A DNA stretch of 64,000 nt. Source: Ignavibacteriales bacterium (lineage in GTDB: Bacteria > Bacteroidota > Ignavibacteria > UBA10030). How positions within the stretch are numbered: position 1 is the stretch's first letter; each line of letters begins with the position of its first letter. The position numbers were made by a program, and so were the translations under genes. The notes under the pieces were generated by a model, which saw nothing but the letters and a program-made list of their open reading frames with translations, was not told where the DNA came from and ran no database searches. The stretch is taken from NCBI GenBank assembly GCA_026390595.1, contig JAPLFQ010000007.1:62001-126000 (forward strand), given 5' to 3'. Of this stretch, positions 7,213-16,423 are shown one piece after another.

Positions 7213-8895
7213 GTGACCACCGTGAGCCGATACTCTCAATGTCATCGAACAATAATAGCGGCTGTGCTTCTTTGCGTTTCACCGGTGCTTTGGGCACAGC
7301 AAACAAAAAAACCGAACCCGATTACACCGGAGATGGTGGAACAGGCACAGAAAATCATCGGACTCAATTTCGACGCCGCGAAACGCGACTCGATGCGCGA
7401 GAACCTTGCCGAGCAGCTCGACGGTTACGCGAAAATGCGTGGTATCACAATCCCCAACGGCATTCCGCCGGCGATCCAGTTTAATCCAATTCCAGCCGGG
7501 TTCGAGTTCGAGAAGGTCAAGAAGCCGTTCAAATCGAGCCGGATGGGAAAAACGATACTGCCGATGAACTTCGAAGACCTTGCATTCTCTTCTGTCAGCC
7601 ATCTGGCGGAATTGGTGCGGACACGCAGGGTGACGTCGGAGCAGTTAACGATCATGTACTTGAATCGGCTGAAGAAATACGGGCCGAAGCTGGAATGCTA
7701 TGTGACTCTCACGGATGACCTCGCGCTCGAACAGGCGAGACAAGCAGACCGGGAAATCGCGAAAGGGAAGTATCGCGGCGCACTCCATGGTATCCCGTAC
7801 GGTGTGAAGGATCTGCTTTCTGTCAAGGGATACAAGACCACGTGGGGCTCGGTGCCGTACAAAGAACAGGTGATCGATGAAGATGCGACGGTTGTGAAGA
7901 GACTCCGGGATGCCGGAGCTGTGTTGGTGGCGAAGTTCACGATGGGTGAACTGGCCATGGGTGACGTCTGGTTCGGCGGAAAGACACGCAATCCGTGGAA
8001 TTACAAGCAGGGATCCAGCGGGTCGTCTGCAGGCTCTGCTTCAGCCACCGCGGCGGGGTTGGTGGGCTTTGCGATCGGCACTGAAACGCTCGGCTCGATC
8101 GTTTCTCCGTCGACACGCTGCGGCACAACCGGGTTGCGGCCGACCTACGGACGTGTAAGCCGTACAGGCGCCATGGCATTGAGCTGGTCGATGGACAAGA
8201 TCGGTCCGATTTGTCGGACTGTCGAAGATTGTGCACTTGTCTTCAACGTCATCTGCGGTCCCGATGGGGTTGATCAGACTCTCTATGATGCGCCGTTCAA
8301 TTATGATCCGAAGATCAATTGGAAGAAAATCCGGATCGGATATTTGAAGACGGAATTCGACAGCGTGAAGTTCAACAAAGCGACCAGCGATTCTGTGTTG
8401 GCAGTCCTACGAGGTCTGGGCGCGAAACTGATCCCGATCGAACTTCCAAAGACGTCCCTGGATGGTCTTTCGATCATTCTCGAAGCGGAGGCTGCAGCGG
8501 CGTTTGACGAACTCACTCGCAGCGGCAAGGACGACATGCTGGTGCGGCAGAACAAGGGAGCGTGGCCGAATTCTTTCCGGAGTTCGCGCTTCATCCCTGC
8601 CGTGGAATACATTCAGGCGAACCGCGTCCGCTACCTGGTGATCCAGGACATGCACAAGCTGATGAAAGACATCGATGTCTATGTGGCCCCGTCATTTGGC
8701 GGGAGCGACCTTCTCCTCACCAATCTCACAGGGCATCCGTGTGTTGTGCTTCCGGACGGCTTCACGAAAGAAGGAACTCCGACAAGCATCAGTTTCATCG
8801 GCCAGTTGTTTGGGGAAGCGAAGCTGCTGGCAGTGGCGAAGCAGTTCCAGGATGCGACGGATTATCACCTGAAACATCCAAAGCTGCAGGAGTAG
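7213..8895 (+). CDS. Secreted amidase-signature (AS) family hydrolase
   Basis: 560 residues from a GTG at 7213 (a second GTG at 7222 is equally possible). A hydrophobic signal peptide ending near VLWAQQ indicates export. The Ser-cisSer-Lys triad of the amidase signature family is in place: Lys in GIPYGVKDLLSVKG, the cis-Ser in the GSSGSSAGSASATAAG block, and the nucleophile Ser in TETLGSIVSPSTRCG. The C-terminal portion (DVYVAPSFGGSDLLLTNLTGHPCVVLPDGF) also matches. The enzyme should hydrolyse an amide bond, but the substrate cannot be read from sequence. Extra residues 30-110 before the domain are unusual relative to GatA. A perfect hairpin follows the stop within four bases. Confidence 0.9.
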   Translation: MTTVSRYSQCHRTIIAAVLLCVSPVLWAQQTKKPNPITPEMVEQAQKIIGLNFDAAKRDSMRENLAEQLDGYAKMRGITIPNGIPPAIQFNPIPAGFEFEKVKKPFKSSRMGKTILPMNFEDLAFSSVSHLAELVRTRRVTSEQLTIMYLNRLKKYGPKLECYVTLTDDLALEQARQADREIAKGKYRGALHGIPYGVKDLLSVKGYKTTWGSVPYKEQVIDEDATVVKRLRDAGAVLVAKFTMGELAMGDVWFGGKTRNPWNYKQGSSGSSAGSASATAAGLVGFAIGTETLGSIVSPSTRCGTTGLRPTYGRVSRTGAMALSWSMDKIGPICRTVEDCALVFNVICGPDGVDQTLYDAPFNYDPKINWKKIRIGYLKTEFDSVKFNKATSDSVLAVLRGLGAKLIPIELPKTSLDGLSIILEAEAAAAFDELTRSGKDDMLVRQNKGAWPNSFRSSRFIPAVEYIQANRVRYLVIQDMHKLMKDIDVYVAPSFGGSDLLLTNLTGHPCVVLPDGFTKEGTPTSISFIGQLFGEAKLLAVAKQFQDATDYHLKHPKLQE

Positions 8896-8898
8896 TCC

Positions 8899-8965
8899 GT
8901 TGAGCGAAGCGACGCTTCGCTCAACGATTATCTGTTAGTCGGGATGTTCAATTGAACATCCCGAC
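8899..8965. repeat. Two consecutive perfect palindromes between amidase and M28 genes
   Basis: 8899-8925 is a 27-nt perfect palindrome centred on a single A, with GAAGCG/CGCTTC in its core. 8938-8965 is a separate 28-nt perfect palindrome with 14-base arms beginning GTCGGGATGTTCAA. Neither is followed by a T-run. Related copies of the first lie at 45037-45055 and 45135-45153, and of the second at 11425-11452, so these are members of a repeat family rather than gene-specific terminators. Confidence 0.85.
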
Positions 8966-9032
8966 CAGAACCTCGAGGGATGAAGAACGACATTGCGGTT
9001 CTGAAATTCTTGGAACGAAAGGACGTGTTCCA

Positions 9033-11318
9033 TTGAAACCCATCCTGGGCTCTGCTCTCTTCATAGCCGCGATAGCGCTCATAGTCCTTGTGGCGCTTTA
9101 CCAAACCCGACCGCCGGAAGCGCTTCCGGAATCTGCAGACTCAACCCTCTTCTCCTCAGAACGCGCAATGAAGCACTTGGGCGTGATTGCCGCCGAGCCC
9201 CATGTCAGCGGGACGCCGGCCGCAGCGCGCGTTCGGGAATATCTCTGCAATCAATTGTCCGCATTGGGACTCGCTCCGGTCGTTCAGAAGACGACGATCA
9301 CGAGCTTCACTCAAGCGGCCGTCGTTGAGAATGTCATCGCCACCATCAGGGGAACCGACAACACGAAGGCTGTTCTCCTGGCTGGGCACTATGACACGGT
9401 GTTTCTTGCTCCCGGGGCAAACGATGACGGCTATTCTCTCGCGGCGATCCTCGAGACGGTGCGGGCGCTCAAGTCCCGCCCGCCGCTCAGGAACGATCTC
9501 ATCATCCTTTTCACTGACGGCGAGGAAATGGGAATGCTCGGGGCGAAGGCGTTTGTTCGCCAGTCCCCAATGGCTGACAAGGTTGGCTTTGCTATGAATT
9601 TTGAAGCGAGAGGGTCGGGCGGGCCGTCGATCATGTTTGAAACGAACGACCAGAATGGGTGGGTCGTGCGGGAGTTCGACCGAGCAGTCCCCAGGAAGTT
9701 TGCCACTTCCTTAACGTATGCGCTCTATAAGCGCTTGCCGCTCAACACGGATTTCTCGGTCTTCAAGGAAAAAGCGTCGAGCGGTTTGAATTTTGCCCAC
9801 GGCAATTCTGTAATCGACTACCACAGCGTTCGTGACGATGTCGCCCATATGGATCTCCGCACGATGCAACATCACGGAGAGAACATGCTGAGTTCAGCGT
9901 TACGATTCGGCAATCTCGATCTCAGTGTGACAACGGCGCCGGACGTTGTCTACTTTTCTTTCCTCTTTCCAAGCATGGTGATCTACCCGGTGTCTTGGAA
10001 CACGCCGATCGTTGTCGTTGCCACGCTCGCGTTCGTCTTCGTGGTGTTCGTCGGATTCAGGAAACACCAGCTCACCGTCTCCCGCTTGTTCATTGCGCTT
10101 TCGATCTTTGTCTTCCGCGTTGTTGTGGCTGCGGGCGTAGTTCAGGTTCTGTGGAATGTGCTTGGCCCGCTCCAACCGGAGCACAGGCTTTTCTTTCTGG
10201 ACGCGATTCATCACAGTGATCTCTATTTAGGTGGATTTCTTGCGCTCGGCATCGCCATATCCGTGTCCTTCCAACACAAACTTGCCGGGAGATTCGGCGT
10301 TTTCAATCTGGCAATCGGTCCGGTCGGCCTATGGCTCATCCTTGCGTGGCTCGCTGTGTTCTATTTGCCCGGCGGCAGCTATATTGTTCTCGTACCGTTG
10401 GTGCTGACGCTCGTCTGCGCTGGACTTATTCTTATGAGCAGGGATGTGGACATTTTCACATGGAGAAGCCTCACACTCATGGTATTGTGCCTCACGCCGG
10501 GTATCTTCCTCTTCACGCAGGTGATGTACATCCTGTATGAACTCGTGACTCTTTCTGTTGCCGCCGGCTTAGTCGGACTCATTGTGATTCTCTTTGGCAC
10601 GCTCCAATTGTCGTTGGCTCTGCTTCCTCGCAGGAGCGATGAGCTCATTGCCGGTGCAGGAGTTGTAGCTGCAGTGAGTTTCATAGCCCTTGCCTTGTTT
10701 TCAATCACGCCAAGCGAACGTTTTCCACAACCCAATAGTATTCTGTACGCCTACGACGCAGATAATGGAAGCGCACGCTGGATTTCGTGGGAAACGAACG
10801 TAGACACGTGGACCGGTCAGTTCTTCTCCGACGCGCGACAGGCCAGATCGTTGCCGGAATTCTTACCATTCGCATGGAGACCCCTCCTCACCGACACTGC
10901 GCGTGTCATACGCTGTGAAGTTCCTGACATCAGGCTCTTGAGCGATGAAACAGTTGACTCCGCCCGAACGCTGAAGCTGAGAGTGCAATCATCGTCAGAT
11001 GCTCAGATGATGCTCTTGAATACCGACAAGTCAGAGGGAATCTACCGAATTCGCATGAACGGGCAACCGATGGGGCAAGAATCGAGCGGGGGAATCCCCC
11101 GATGGCCGATTCTCTGCTTCGGGATGTCTTCGGCTGCAGCTGAGATGGAAGTGACGCTAGCAAAAGGACGTCCGTTTCGGCTGCGGGCAATTCAAATCGT
11201 ACGTGGCATGCCGGAAGCAGTCATGAGCACGTTCAAACCAAGGCCGGCATGGATGATTCCACGTCCGACAGTCCTCGTGACCGATGCCACAGTAGCGGGG
11301 AAGACGTTTGTTTTCTAA
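9033..11318 (+). CDS. M28-family metallopeptidase fused to a multi-pass membrane domain
   Basis: 761 residues from a TTG at 9033 with AAAGGA upstream; the frame is open back to 8952, but that start lies inside a palindromic repeat. A signal anchor (about 5-24) leads into an M28 zinc aminopeptidase domain: GHYDTVF (His119), GANDDG (Asp131/132), TDGEEMG (Glu164/165), NFEARG (Glu191) and VIDYHSVRDD for the last His. About eight membrane helices follow, then a C-terminal soluble domain of about 190 residues. The layout is that of Fxna/ERMP1-like peptidases, so the active site should face the periplasm. It likely works in peptide degradation; the start is uncertain. Confidence 0.85.
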   Translation: MKPILGSALFIAAIALIVLVALYQTRPPEALPESADSTLFSSERAMKHLGVIAAEPHVSGTPAAARVREYLCNQLSALGLAPVVQKTTITSFTQAAVVENVIATIRGTDNTKAVLLAGHYDTVFLAPGANDDGYSLAAILETVRALKSRPPLRNDLIILFTDGEEMGMLGAKAFVRQSPMADKVGFAMNFEARGSGGPSIMFETNDQNGWVVREFDRAVPRKFATSLTYALYKRLPLNTDFSVFKEKASSGLNFAHGNSVIDYHSVRDDVAHMDLRTMQHHGENMLSSALRFGNLDLSVTTAPDVVYFSFLFPSMVIYPVSWNTPIVVVATLAFVFVVFVGFRKHQLTVSRLFIALSIFVFRVVVAAGVVQVLWNVLGPLQPEHRLFFLDAIHHSDLYLGGFLALGIAISVSFQHKLAGRFGVFNLAIGPVGLWLILAWLAVFYLPGGSYIVLVPLVLTLVCAGLILMSRDVDIFTWRSLTLMVLCLTPGIFLFTQVMYILYELVTLSVAAGLVGLIVILFGTLQLSLALLPRRSDELIAGAGVVAAVSFIALALFSITPSERFPQPNSILYAYDADNGSARWISWETNVDTWTGQFFSDARQARSLPEFLPFAWRPLLTDTARVIRCEVPDIRLLSDETVDSARTLKLRVQSSSDAQMMLLNTDKSEGIYRIRMNGQPMGQESSGGIPRWPILCFGMSSAAAEMEVTLAKGRPFRLRAIQIVRGMPEAVMSTFKPRPAWMIPRPTVLVTDATVAGKTFVF

Positions 11319-11359
11319 CCGGATGCCGGAGAACAAACCTCTCCGGGACAAAGAAACGA

Positions 11360-11452
11360 TCCCGATAAACAACATCGGGAATAGCTCGTGAGGCGAAGTG
11401 TTGCTCCGCTTCAAATGCTCGATGGTCGGGACGTTCAATTGAACGTCCCGAC
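11360..11452. repeat. Palindrome cluster: hairpin, degenerate GAAG hairpin and 28-nt palindrome
   Basis: TCCCGAT (11360-11366) pairs with ATCGGGA (11374-11380) across a 7-base loop. An imperfect hairpin with the GCGAAG-CCGCTT theme follows at about 11389-11412. Then comes a 28-nt perfect palindrome at 11425-11452 with arms starting GTCGGGACGTTCAA. The last differs from 8938-8965 by one base in each arm, and the change is compensatory (T to C matched by A to G), so pairing is preserved. Confidence 0.85.
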
Positions 11453-11482
11453 ATTAACAGTCACAAAAATCGGATCAACTTC

Positions 11483-11809
11483 ATGCCCAAAGCCCAAACC
11501 ACCTTTGTGAAAATCAGTGATGAAAAGGTCAAAGGGAAGACCGGAAAATCCTGGAAGCAATGGTTCACAATCATTGACAAATTCGATATAGAGACCAACG
11601 GACACCGGTTTGTCTCGATGACGCTGTTCAACAAGTACAAATTGAACCCGTGGTGGTCTCAGGCTGTTACAATCCGATATGAATGGGAACGAGGACTTCG
11701 GACAGTGAAGAATCAGCGACAAGCCACTCCAAAACACCCGATCTTCAAAAACTCGCCGGAAAGAAGCCTCCGGTCTTCTTGCAATTCATCATCACAAGGG
11801 AGTTCAACC
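11483..11809 (+). pseudogene. DUF4287-type protein, C-terminally degraded
   Basis: From the ATG at 11483 about 75 residues match the DUF4287 pattern: a KTGKSWKQWF helix, a helix with HRFVSMTLFNKY, and a WWSQAVTIRYEWERGLR segment. After RGLR the expected tail with a SVSKT-like motif is missing from this frame. Frame +1 across 11700-11740 reads SATSHSKTPDLQKLA, so a frameshift is plausible. No stop intervenes before the next gene, and the frame runs straight into the signal peptide of the aspartoacylase-like gene, but that gene has its own ribosome site, so a real fusion is unlikely. Confidence 0.55.
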
Positions 11810-12877
11810 ATGCGACGAATCAAGTTCTCCTTCCTGGCTTTGATTGCAGTTCTCGTATCGGTTTCACAAGCACAGAATGGCGCGTCCTTTACCGTTGGTA
11901 CGGCGACGGCGGCTCGTGGTCAGACTGCCACGGGGGTACTCGAAGTTCCGCGGGGAATTGACACATCAACAAGCATCCCTGTCGCGGTTGTGCACGGTTC
12001 GCGCCCAGGTCCTGTCCTCGCTCTCGTCGCGGGGGCACACGGAACAGAGTATACATCGATCATTGCGCTCGAAAAGTTGATCACGATGCTCAATCCTTCG
12101 GAGATCGCCGGCACGGTGATCATCGTGCCGCTCGTAAATATTCAATCGTTCGAGCGAAAGGTGCCACACATTAATCCTATTGACGGGATCAGCATGAACC
12201 GGATGTATCCGGGCAGGCCCAATGGCACGCAGACCGAACGGGTTTCCTATTTCATTACGAAGCACGTTGTCGACCGGTGCGATCATCTCATCGACCTCCA
12301 TGGCGGTGACCTTGACGAAAGCCTGCGCCCCTACAGCTACTGGACGAAAACCGGGAACGAGGCACAGGACGGGATATCGCGCGAGATGGTTCTGGCCTTT
12401 GGCCTCGATCACATCATCATATCAGCCGATAGACCGAAGGATCCCAACGCTTCGCGCTATCTCGAAAACACGGCAACAACCCGTGGTAAACCATCGATCA
12501 CCGTTGAGGCAGGATACGCGGGAACCGTCGAGCCGGACGATCTCCAGGCACTCATGAGCGGTTGCCTCAATGTCATGCGTTATCTGAAGATGCTCCCCGG
12601 TACTGCCAGACCGGTGAGCCATCCTGTCTGGATAGAACGTGTTGCGTCCATCGCGAGCGAGCAGACCGGAATGTTCTATCCGCTGGTGCGGAAGGGGACG
12701 TACGTTGAACGCGGGATGAAGGTGGGGTACGTGACGGATTATGTGGGGAAGACAACGTACGAAGCAACCTCTCCCGTAGCCGGCATCGTGCTCTATATCT
12801 GTGCGGTGCCTTCCATGAAAAAGGGAGAAACCATCGCCAACGTCGGCGTCATCGCGGCTCCAGAATCAGTCAAGTGA
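11810..12877 (+). CDS. Exported succinylglutamate desuccinylase/aspartoacylase-family protein
   Basis: 355 residues starting at the ATG at 11810 with AAGGGAG upstream and a clear signal peptide (about 1-21, ending SQAQ). It is a zinc carboxypeptidase-like deacylase of the AstE/AspA branch of M14: GAHGTEY supplies ligands His77 and Glu80, DLHGGD supplies the third His, SMNRMYPG matches the Asn-Arg substrate site, and TVEAG holds the catalytic Glu. The C-terminal domain is the usual beta/biotinyl-like fold (GKTTYEATSPVAGIVLYI). It should hydrolyse an N-acyl or amide bond outside the cytoplasm; substrate unknown. The following lipoprotein gene starts 16 bases after its stop. Confidence 0.85.
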   Translation: MRRIKFSFLALIAVLVSVSQAQNGASFTVGTATAARGQTATGVLEVPRGIDTSTSIPVAVVHGSRPGPVLALVAGAHGTEYTSIIALEKLITMLNPSEIAGTVIIVPLVNIQSFERKVPHINPIDGISMNRMYPGRPNGTQTERVSYFITKHVVDRCDHLIDLHGGDLDESLRPYSYWTKTGNEAQDGISREMVLAFGLDHIIISADRPKDPNASRYLENTATTRGKPSITVEAGYAGTVEPDDLQALMSGCLNVMRYLKMLPGTARPVSHPVWIERVASIASEQTGMFYPLVRKGTYVERGMKVGYVTDYVGKTTYEATSPVAGIVLYICAVPSMKKGETIANVGVIAAPESVK

Positions 12878-12893
12878 ACAGGCAAATCGCACA

Positions 12894-13829
12894 ATGAGAT
12901 TTCGACCCGCAATCACTCTCTGTCTCATGTTTCTGGTGTTTGGGCTCAACGGCTGCAGTTCGTACATCACACGCATCGTCTCACAGTCCATTGAATCGAT
13001 TGGTGATCCGATTCCTGCTCCCGGGCACATGATCGCGTCGCCGGTTCTGCCCAACGCCAACCTCGCAGTTTCGTGGGCCGGTCACGCAACCGTGCTCATC
13101 CAGATTCACGACAAGATCATTGTCACAGATCCGTTTCTCACCAACACACTCGGGATGGTCGTCAAACGCTATGTCAAGACGGCCCTCGATCCCGCCATCC
13201 TGACGAAGGTCGATGCGACGGTCGTCTCTCACATTCATTTCGATCATTTCAGCTACGGCAGCCTGGATATGTTGCCGAAGAATGGCATACTCGCGGTCCC
13301 GCTGGGAGCGGCCGAGTACACTCCGGATTTCGGATTCGAAGAGGTGGCCGAGCTAAAGCCGTGGCAGATGATTGAGAGAGATGGACTCAGGATCACCGCA
13401 GTGCCCGTACAGCATTTCACAGGACGGTACGGATTTGACGGGGCGTGGCTGGGGACGCTTGGGTATACCGGCTATGTCATCCAATACAAAGAATTCTCGG
13501 TCTTCTTCGCGGGAGACACAGGCTACAATCCTGAGATCTTCAAAGAAATCGGCAGACGGTTCACTATTGATCTGGCCATAGTTCCTATCGCCCCGGGTTC
13601 TTCGGGAGGCATGGGATCGCGCGTGCACGTAAATCCTCTCGGAGCACTTCAGATTTTCAAAGATGTCGGGGCCAAGTACATGATGCCCATGCATTTCGGC
13701 ACGATGTTTTATGGTCCAACTACCAATCCAAACGAACCGATCGATTTGCTCCGCCAGGCGGCAGCAAACCAGAATCTCTCGGACAGAATCATTGCTTTGG
13801 AAGTGGGCGAACAACGCGTATTGTATTGA
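12894..13829 (+). CDS. Metallo-beta-lactamase-fold lipoprotein (NAPE-PLD-like)
   Basis: 311 residues with lipobox LNGC (Cys21). The HxHxDH zinc motif is SHIHFDH (113-118), preceded by VSWAGHATVLIQ and IIVTDPF, and followed by PVQHFTG, FFAGDTGYNPE and a final MPMHFGT histidine. These are the ligands and spacing of the UlaG/NAPE-phospholipase D-like branch. It would act as a membrane-anchored phosphodiesterase or related hydrolase at the periplasmic face. It is 16 bases downstream of the aspartoacylase-like gene, so co-expression is likely. A second, cytoplasmic relative is at 33508-34236. Confidence 0.85.
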   Translation: MRFRPAITLCLMFLVFGLNGCSSYITRIVSQSIESIGDPIPAPGHMIASPVLPNANLAVSWAGHATVLIQIHDKIIVTDPFLTNTLGMVVKRYVKTALDPAILTKVDATVVSHIHFDHFSYGSLDMLPKNGILAVPLGAAEYTPDFGFEEVAELKPWQMIERDGLRITAVPVQHFTGRYGFDGAWLGTLGYTGYVIQYKEFSVFFAGDTGYNPEIFKEIGRRFTIDLAIVPIAPGSSGGMGSRVHVNPLGALQIFKDVGAKYMMPMHFGTMFYGPTTNPNEPIDLLRQAAANQNLSDRIIALEVGEQRVLY

Positions 13830-13961
13830 GAAGTATAGGAGTAATGTCTGTGCCGGGACCAGCGGAAAATCATTTGCATCTTGATTGCGGTGTGGAATTC
13901 GATTCAATGTTTTCTTAAGATTGTGACAGAAGTATCCCCAATAACTCGGAATGACGCCAGA

Positions 13962-15407
13962 ATGATTGAACGCGGAGCTAACCGGCGAACAAGTGAAAGG
14001 CTATTGAGTACGCACCGAAGAGGGCTGAGCGAGAGAGATCGCCTATATGAGCGATATGTTTCAAAAATGTCAGTCAATCCAGATCTCGTCAGACAACTCG
14101 TATCGTTCCAAGCCAACAAGAAGCAACCGTTCTACAGGTGGCTCAAGTTTAAGGAAGCCTTCTCCTCACAATTGGTTGAATATTTCATTGCTCAATTTCG
14201 GCCAGACGCAAAGCGCACTCCTAAAATTCTCGACCCGTTCGCTGGTGCAGGGACTACTCTGACAACTTCCGCGCGGTCGGGATGGCGAGCCACAGGTATC
14301 GAGTTGCTGCCTGTCGGAACGGCTGCTATGAAAGCGCGGTTAATAGCTGGTGGAGTTGCGGTCAAAGACTTCGAAAGCCATGTCGCGAAGTTGCAGGATT
14401 GGATACAAAAGCCAAAGAGGGGCTCATACGCCTTTCCTCATCTTGGCATCACGCGAGGTGCGTTCTCCAAACAAACCGAAGATGCCATATCTTCCCTAGT
14501 GCAGTTTATGGGACGCATAGAAGACCGAGATATTCGATATCTTTTTTGGTTTGCCTGCCTCTCTGTCCTCGAGGATGTAAGTTTCACAAGAAAGGATGGC
14601 CAGTATCTTCGCTGGGACAAGAGGTCCGGCCGAAAACTGACATCCAACTTTGACAAGGGGAAAATATACGGTTTCTGGGTTTCGATTATGCAGAAGTTAG
14701 GGACAATGGTTGACGATATTCGATCGAGGAATGGATCAGCCTATGCCTCAAATGTAAATATTATCGAGGGTTCGTGCCTCGATGTTCTCCCTACGTTGAC
14801 AGAGAATACGTTTGACATGATTTTGACTTCACCCCCGTACTGCAACCGTTATGATTACACGCGTACATATGCTCTGGAACTCGCGTTCCTTGGCTATGGT
14901 GAGGATGCCGTCAAGTCCCTGCGACAGATGCTTCTTTCTGCGACGGTTGAGAACAAAACAAAAGGAGACTACCTGTTTCAGGCGTACCACAAGCGAAACC
15001 AAGAACCCAGATATTCTAAGGCTCTAAAGGCCTTCACTGACGAGAAAGCACTTCATGAAGTTTTGACGAAATTATACAAGCTTAGAGATCTGCAGAAGCT
15101 TAACAACTCAAACATACCGGCAATGATTGAGAACTACTTCCTAGAAATGTGTTTCGTAATCCATGAACTGGCTCGCGTCACAGCGCCGGGTGGCAAGGTT
15201 GTCATGGTCAATGACAACGTTCAATATCACGGAGAAGAAATTCCAGTGGACACGATATTATCGCACTTTGCCGAACTTGCGGGTCTCAAGGTAGAAGCGA
15301 TATGGGTACTCGCGCGCGGAAAGGGAAACAGTAGCCAACAGATGGGAGCTCACGGTCGCAACGAGCTGCGTAAGTGTGTTTACGTATGGTCGAAGCCAAC
15401 TCAATGA
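13962..15407 (+). CDS. DNA (amino) methyltransferase of a type II restriction-modification pair
   Basis: 481 residues from the ATG at 13962; the frame is open further upstream, and ATG 14068 is an alternative, but the segment between resembles the N-terminus of relatives. The AdoMet site DPFAGAGTT is at 91-99, followed by the GIELLPVG block, and the catalytic TSPPY is at 289-293. The order FxGxG, long insert, then SPPY, and that motif type, fit an N6-adenine or N4-cytosine methyltransferase. The intervening 190 residues may hold target recognition. The endonuclease gene follows after 18 bases. The codons look AT-richer than the flanks, suggesting horizontal acquisition. Confidence 0.85.
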   Translation: MIERGANRRTSERLLSTHRRGLSERDRLYERYVSKMSVNPDLVRQLVSFQANKKQPFYRWLKFKEAFSSQLVEYFIAQFRPDAKRTPKILDPFAGAGTTLTTSARSGWRATGIELLPVGTAAMKARLIAGGVAVKDFESHVAKLQDWIQKPKRGSYAFPHLGITRGAFSKQTEDAISSLVQFMGRIEDRDIRYLFWFACLSVLEDVSFTRKDGQYLRWDKRSGRKLTSNFDKGKIYGFWVSIMQKLGTMVDDIRSRNGSAYASNVNIIEGSCLDVLPTLTENTFDMILTSPPYCNRYDYTRTYALELAFLGYGEDAVKSLRQMLLSATVENKTKGDYLFQAYHKRNQEPRYSKALKAFTDEKALHEVLTKLYKLRDLQKLNNSNIPAMIENYFLEMCFVIHELARVTAPGGKVVMVNDNVQYHGEEIPVDTILSHFAELAGLKVEAIWVLARGKGNSSQQMGAHGRNELRKCVYVWSKPTQ

Positions 15408-15425
15408 ACACGCCATAGGTTCTAT

Positions 15426-16394
15426 ATGGACAAGAGATCCAATGAGTACACAGAATCACTGCGAAAAATAAAATCGCAGTTGTTGGTTACCACACTTCAA
15501 CACAAGAAAGATCTTCTTGCCTTCAAGGCTGTCAAGAATTGCCACGATCAACTAGATTGGCGACACAGATCTGAACTAATGATCGATGAAGGGGTTTGGA
15601 ATTACATTGCGAATAAACTGAAGTATGATCCAAAACTGGTCTTCTGCCATCCTCAGGTTCTGATTGAAAATCCATTCACAAGTTTCTACTATCGTGGCTT
15701 GTGTGGTCTTTCCATAAAGGCCGCCAAAGACTATTTTGGTGCTGTGGATAGCTTGGAGAGTGAGTCGACGCGGACGAAGCTCGGTGATGGAAAAGCCAAA
15801 ATCATGGCCCAAACATACAATGCTTTCATATGTTCCATCGTCAAGAACTCAACAGACTGGACCCTGGAAGATGGGAAACGGACAATAATAGCGACCCTTG
15901 GGATAACACTCGATGGCGTAATGCGCAATAAGGTGGGGGAGATAGCGGAAGATAGGATAAAACACCTCTTAGTCGAATGGCTAATTGAAAAGGCCCTGAT
16001 CGTTAAACCAAAAATCGGCAAGAGACTCACAAAAATCGCGAATGAGTACACCCTCTCACATGATATTACAATGCGATTCGCGTCCGAGCCGGATGTATCA
16101 TTCCTAACTGAAGACACTTTGCTCGCTGTTATTGAAATCAAGGGAGGAATCGATCCAGCAGGCGCGTTGGAACGTTACGGGGCGGCTCGAAAATCCTTCG
16201 AGCATGCCATGAGTGTCAGTCCCAAATGCAAGAATTTCTACCTTGGCGGGGTTTTCACGACTGAGCTGAATCGAAGAATGAGCAGTGATCGGCTTGTTGA
16301 AAAGTCTTTCAACATCATCGATATTCTGCAACAATCTCATTCACGCGATGAGTTTTTCCTTGAATTGTTCCATCATACTCTGCGCTTACTATAA
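15426..16394 (+). CDS. Type II restriction endonuclease, PD-(D/E)xK, possibly XcyI-like
   Basis: 322 residues. The nuclease core is visible as PDVSF (Asp223) and, after a short strand, VIEIKGG (Glu237-Lys239), the PD-(D/E)xK arrangement, followed by a DPAGALERYGAARKSFEHA helix. That tail and the length remind me of the XcyI family (CCCGGG cutters), but I cannot confirm the specificity. The N-terminal half is helical and of unknown fold. Its position immediately behind the methyltransferase makes the restriction role strong. It converges with the PLP decarboxylase gene, leaving 29 bases between the true ends. Confidence 0.75.
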   Translation: MDKRSNEYTESLRKIKSQLLVTTLQHKKDLLAFKAVKNCHDQLDWRHRSELMIDEGVWNYIANKLKYDPKLVFCHPQVLIENPFTSFYYRGLCGLSIKAAKDYFGAVDSLESESTRTKLGDGKAKIMAQTYNAFICSIVKNSTDWTLEDGKRTIIATLGITLDGVMRNKVGEIAEDRIKHLLVEWLIEKALIVKPKIGKRLTKIANEYTLSHDITMRFASEPDVSFLTEDTLLAVIEIKGGIDPAGALERYGAARKSFEHAMSVSPKCKNFYLGGVFTTELNRRMSSDRLVEKSFNIIDILQQSHSRDEFFLELFHHTLRLL

Positions 16395-16423
16395 ATCCGC
16401 ATTTACGAGACGCCAGGGTCGCG

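Noticed and set aside
13881-13961. N-terminal extension of the methyltransferase from a TTG start
   Set aside because: No ribosome site and no family-like sequence before the ATG at 13962.
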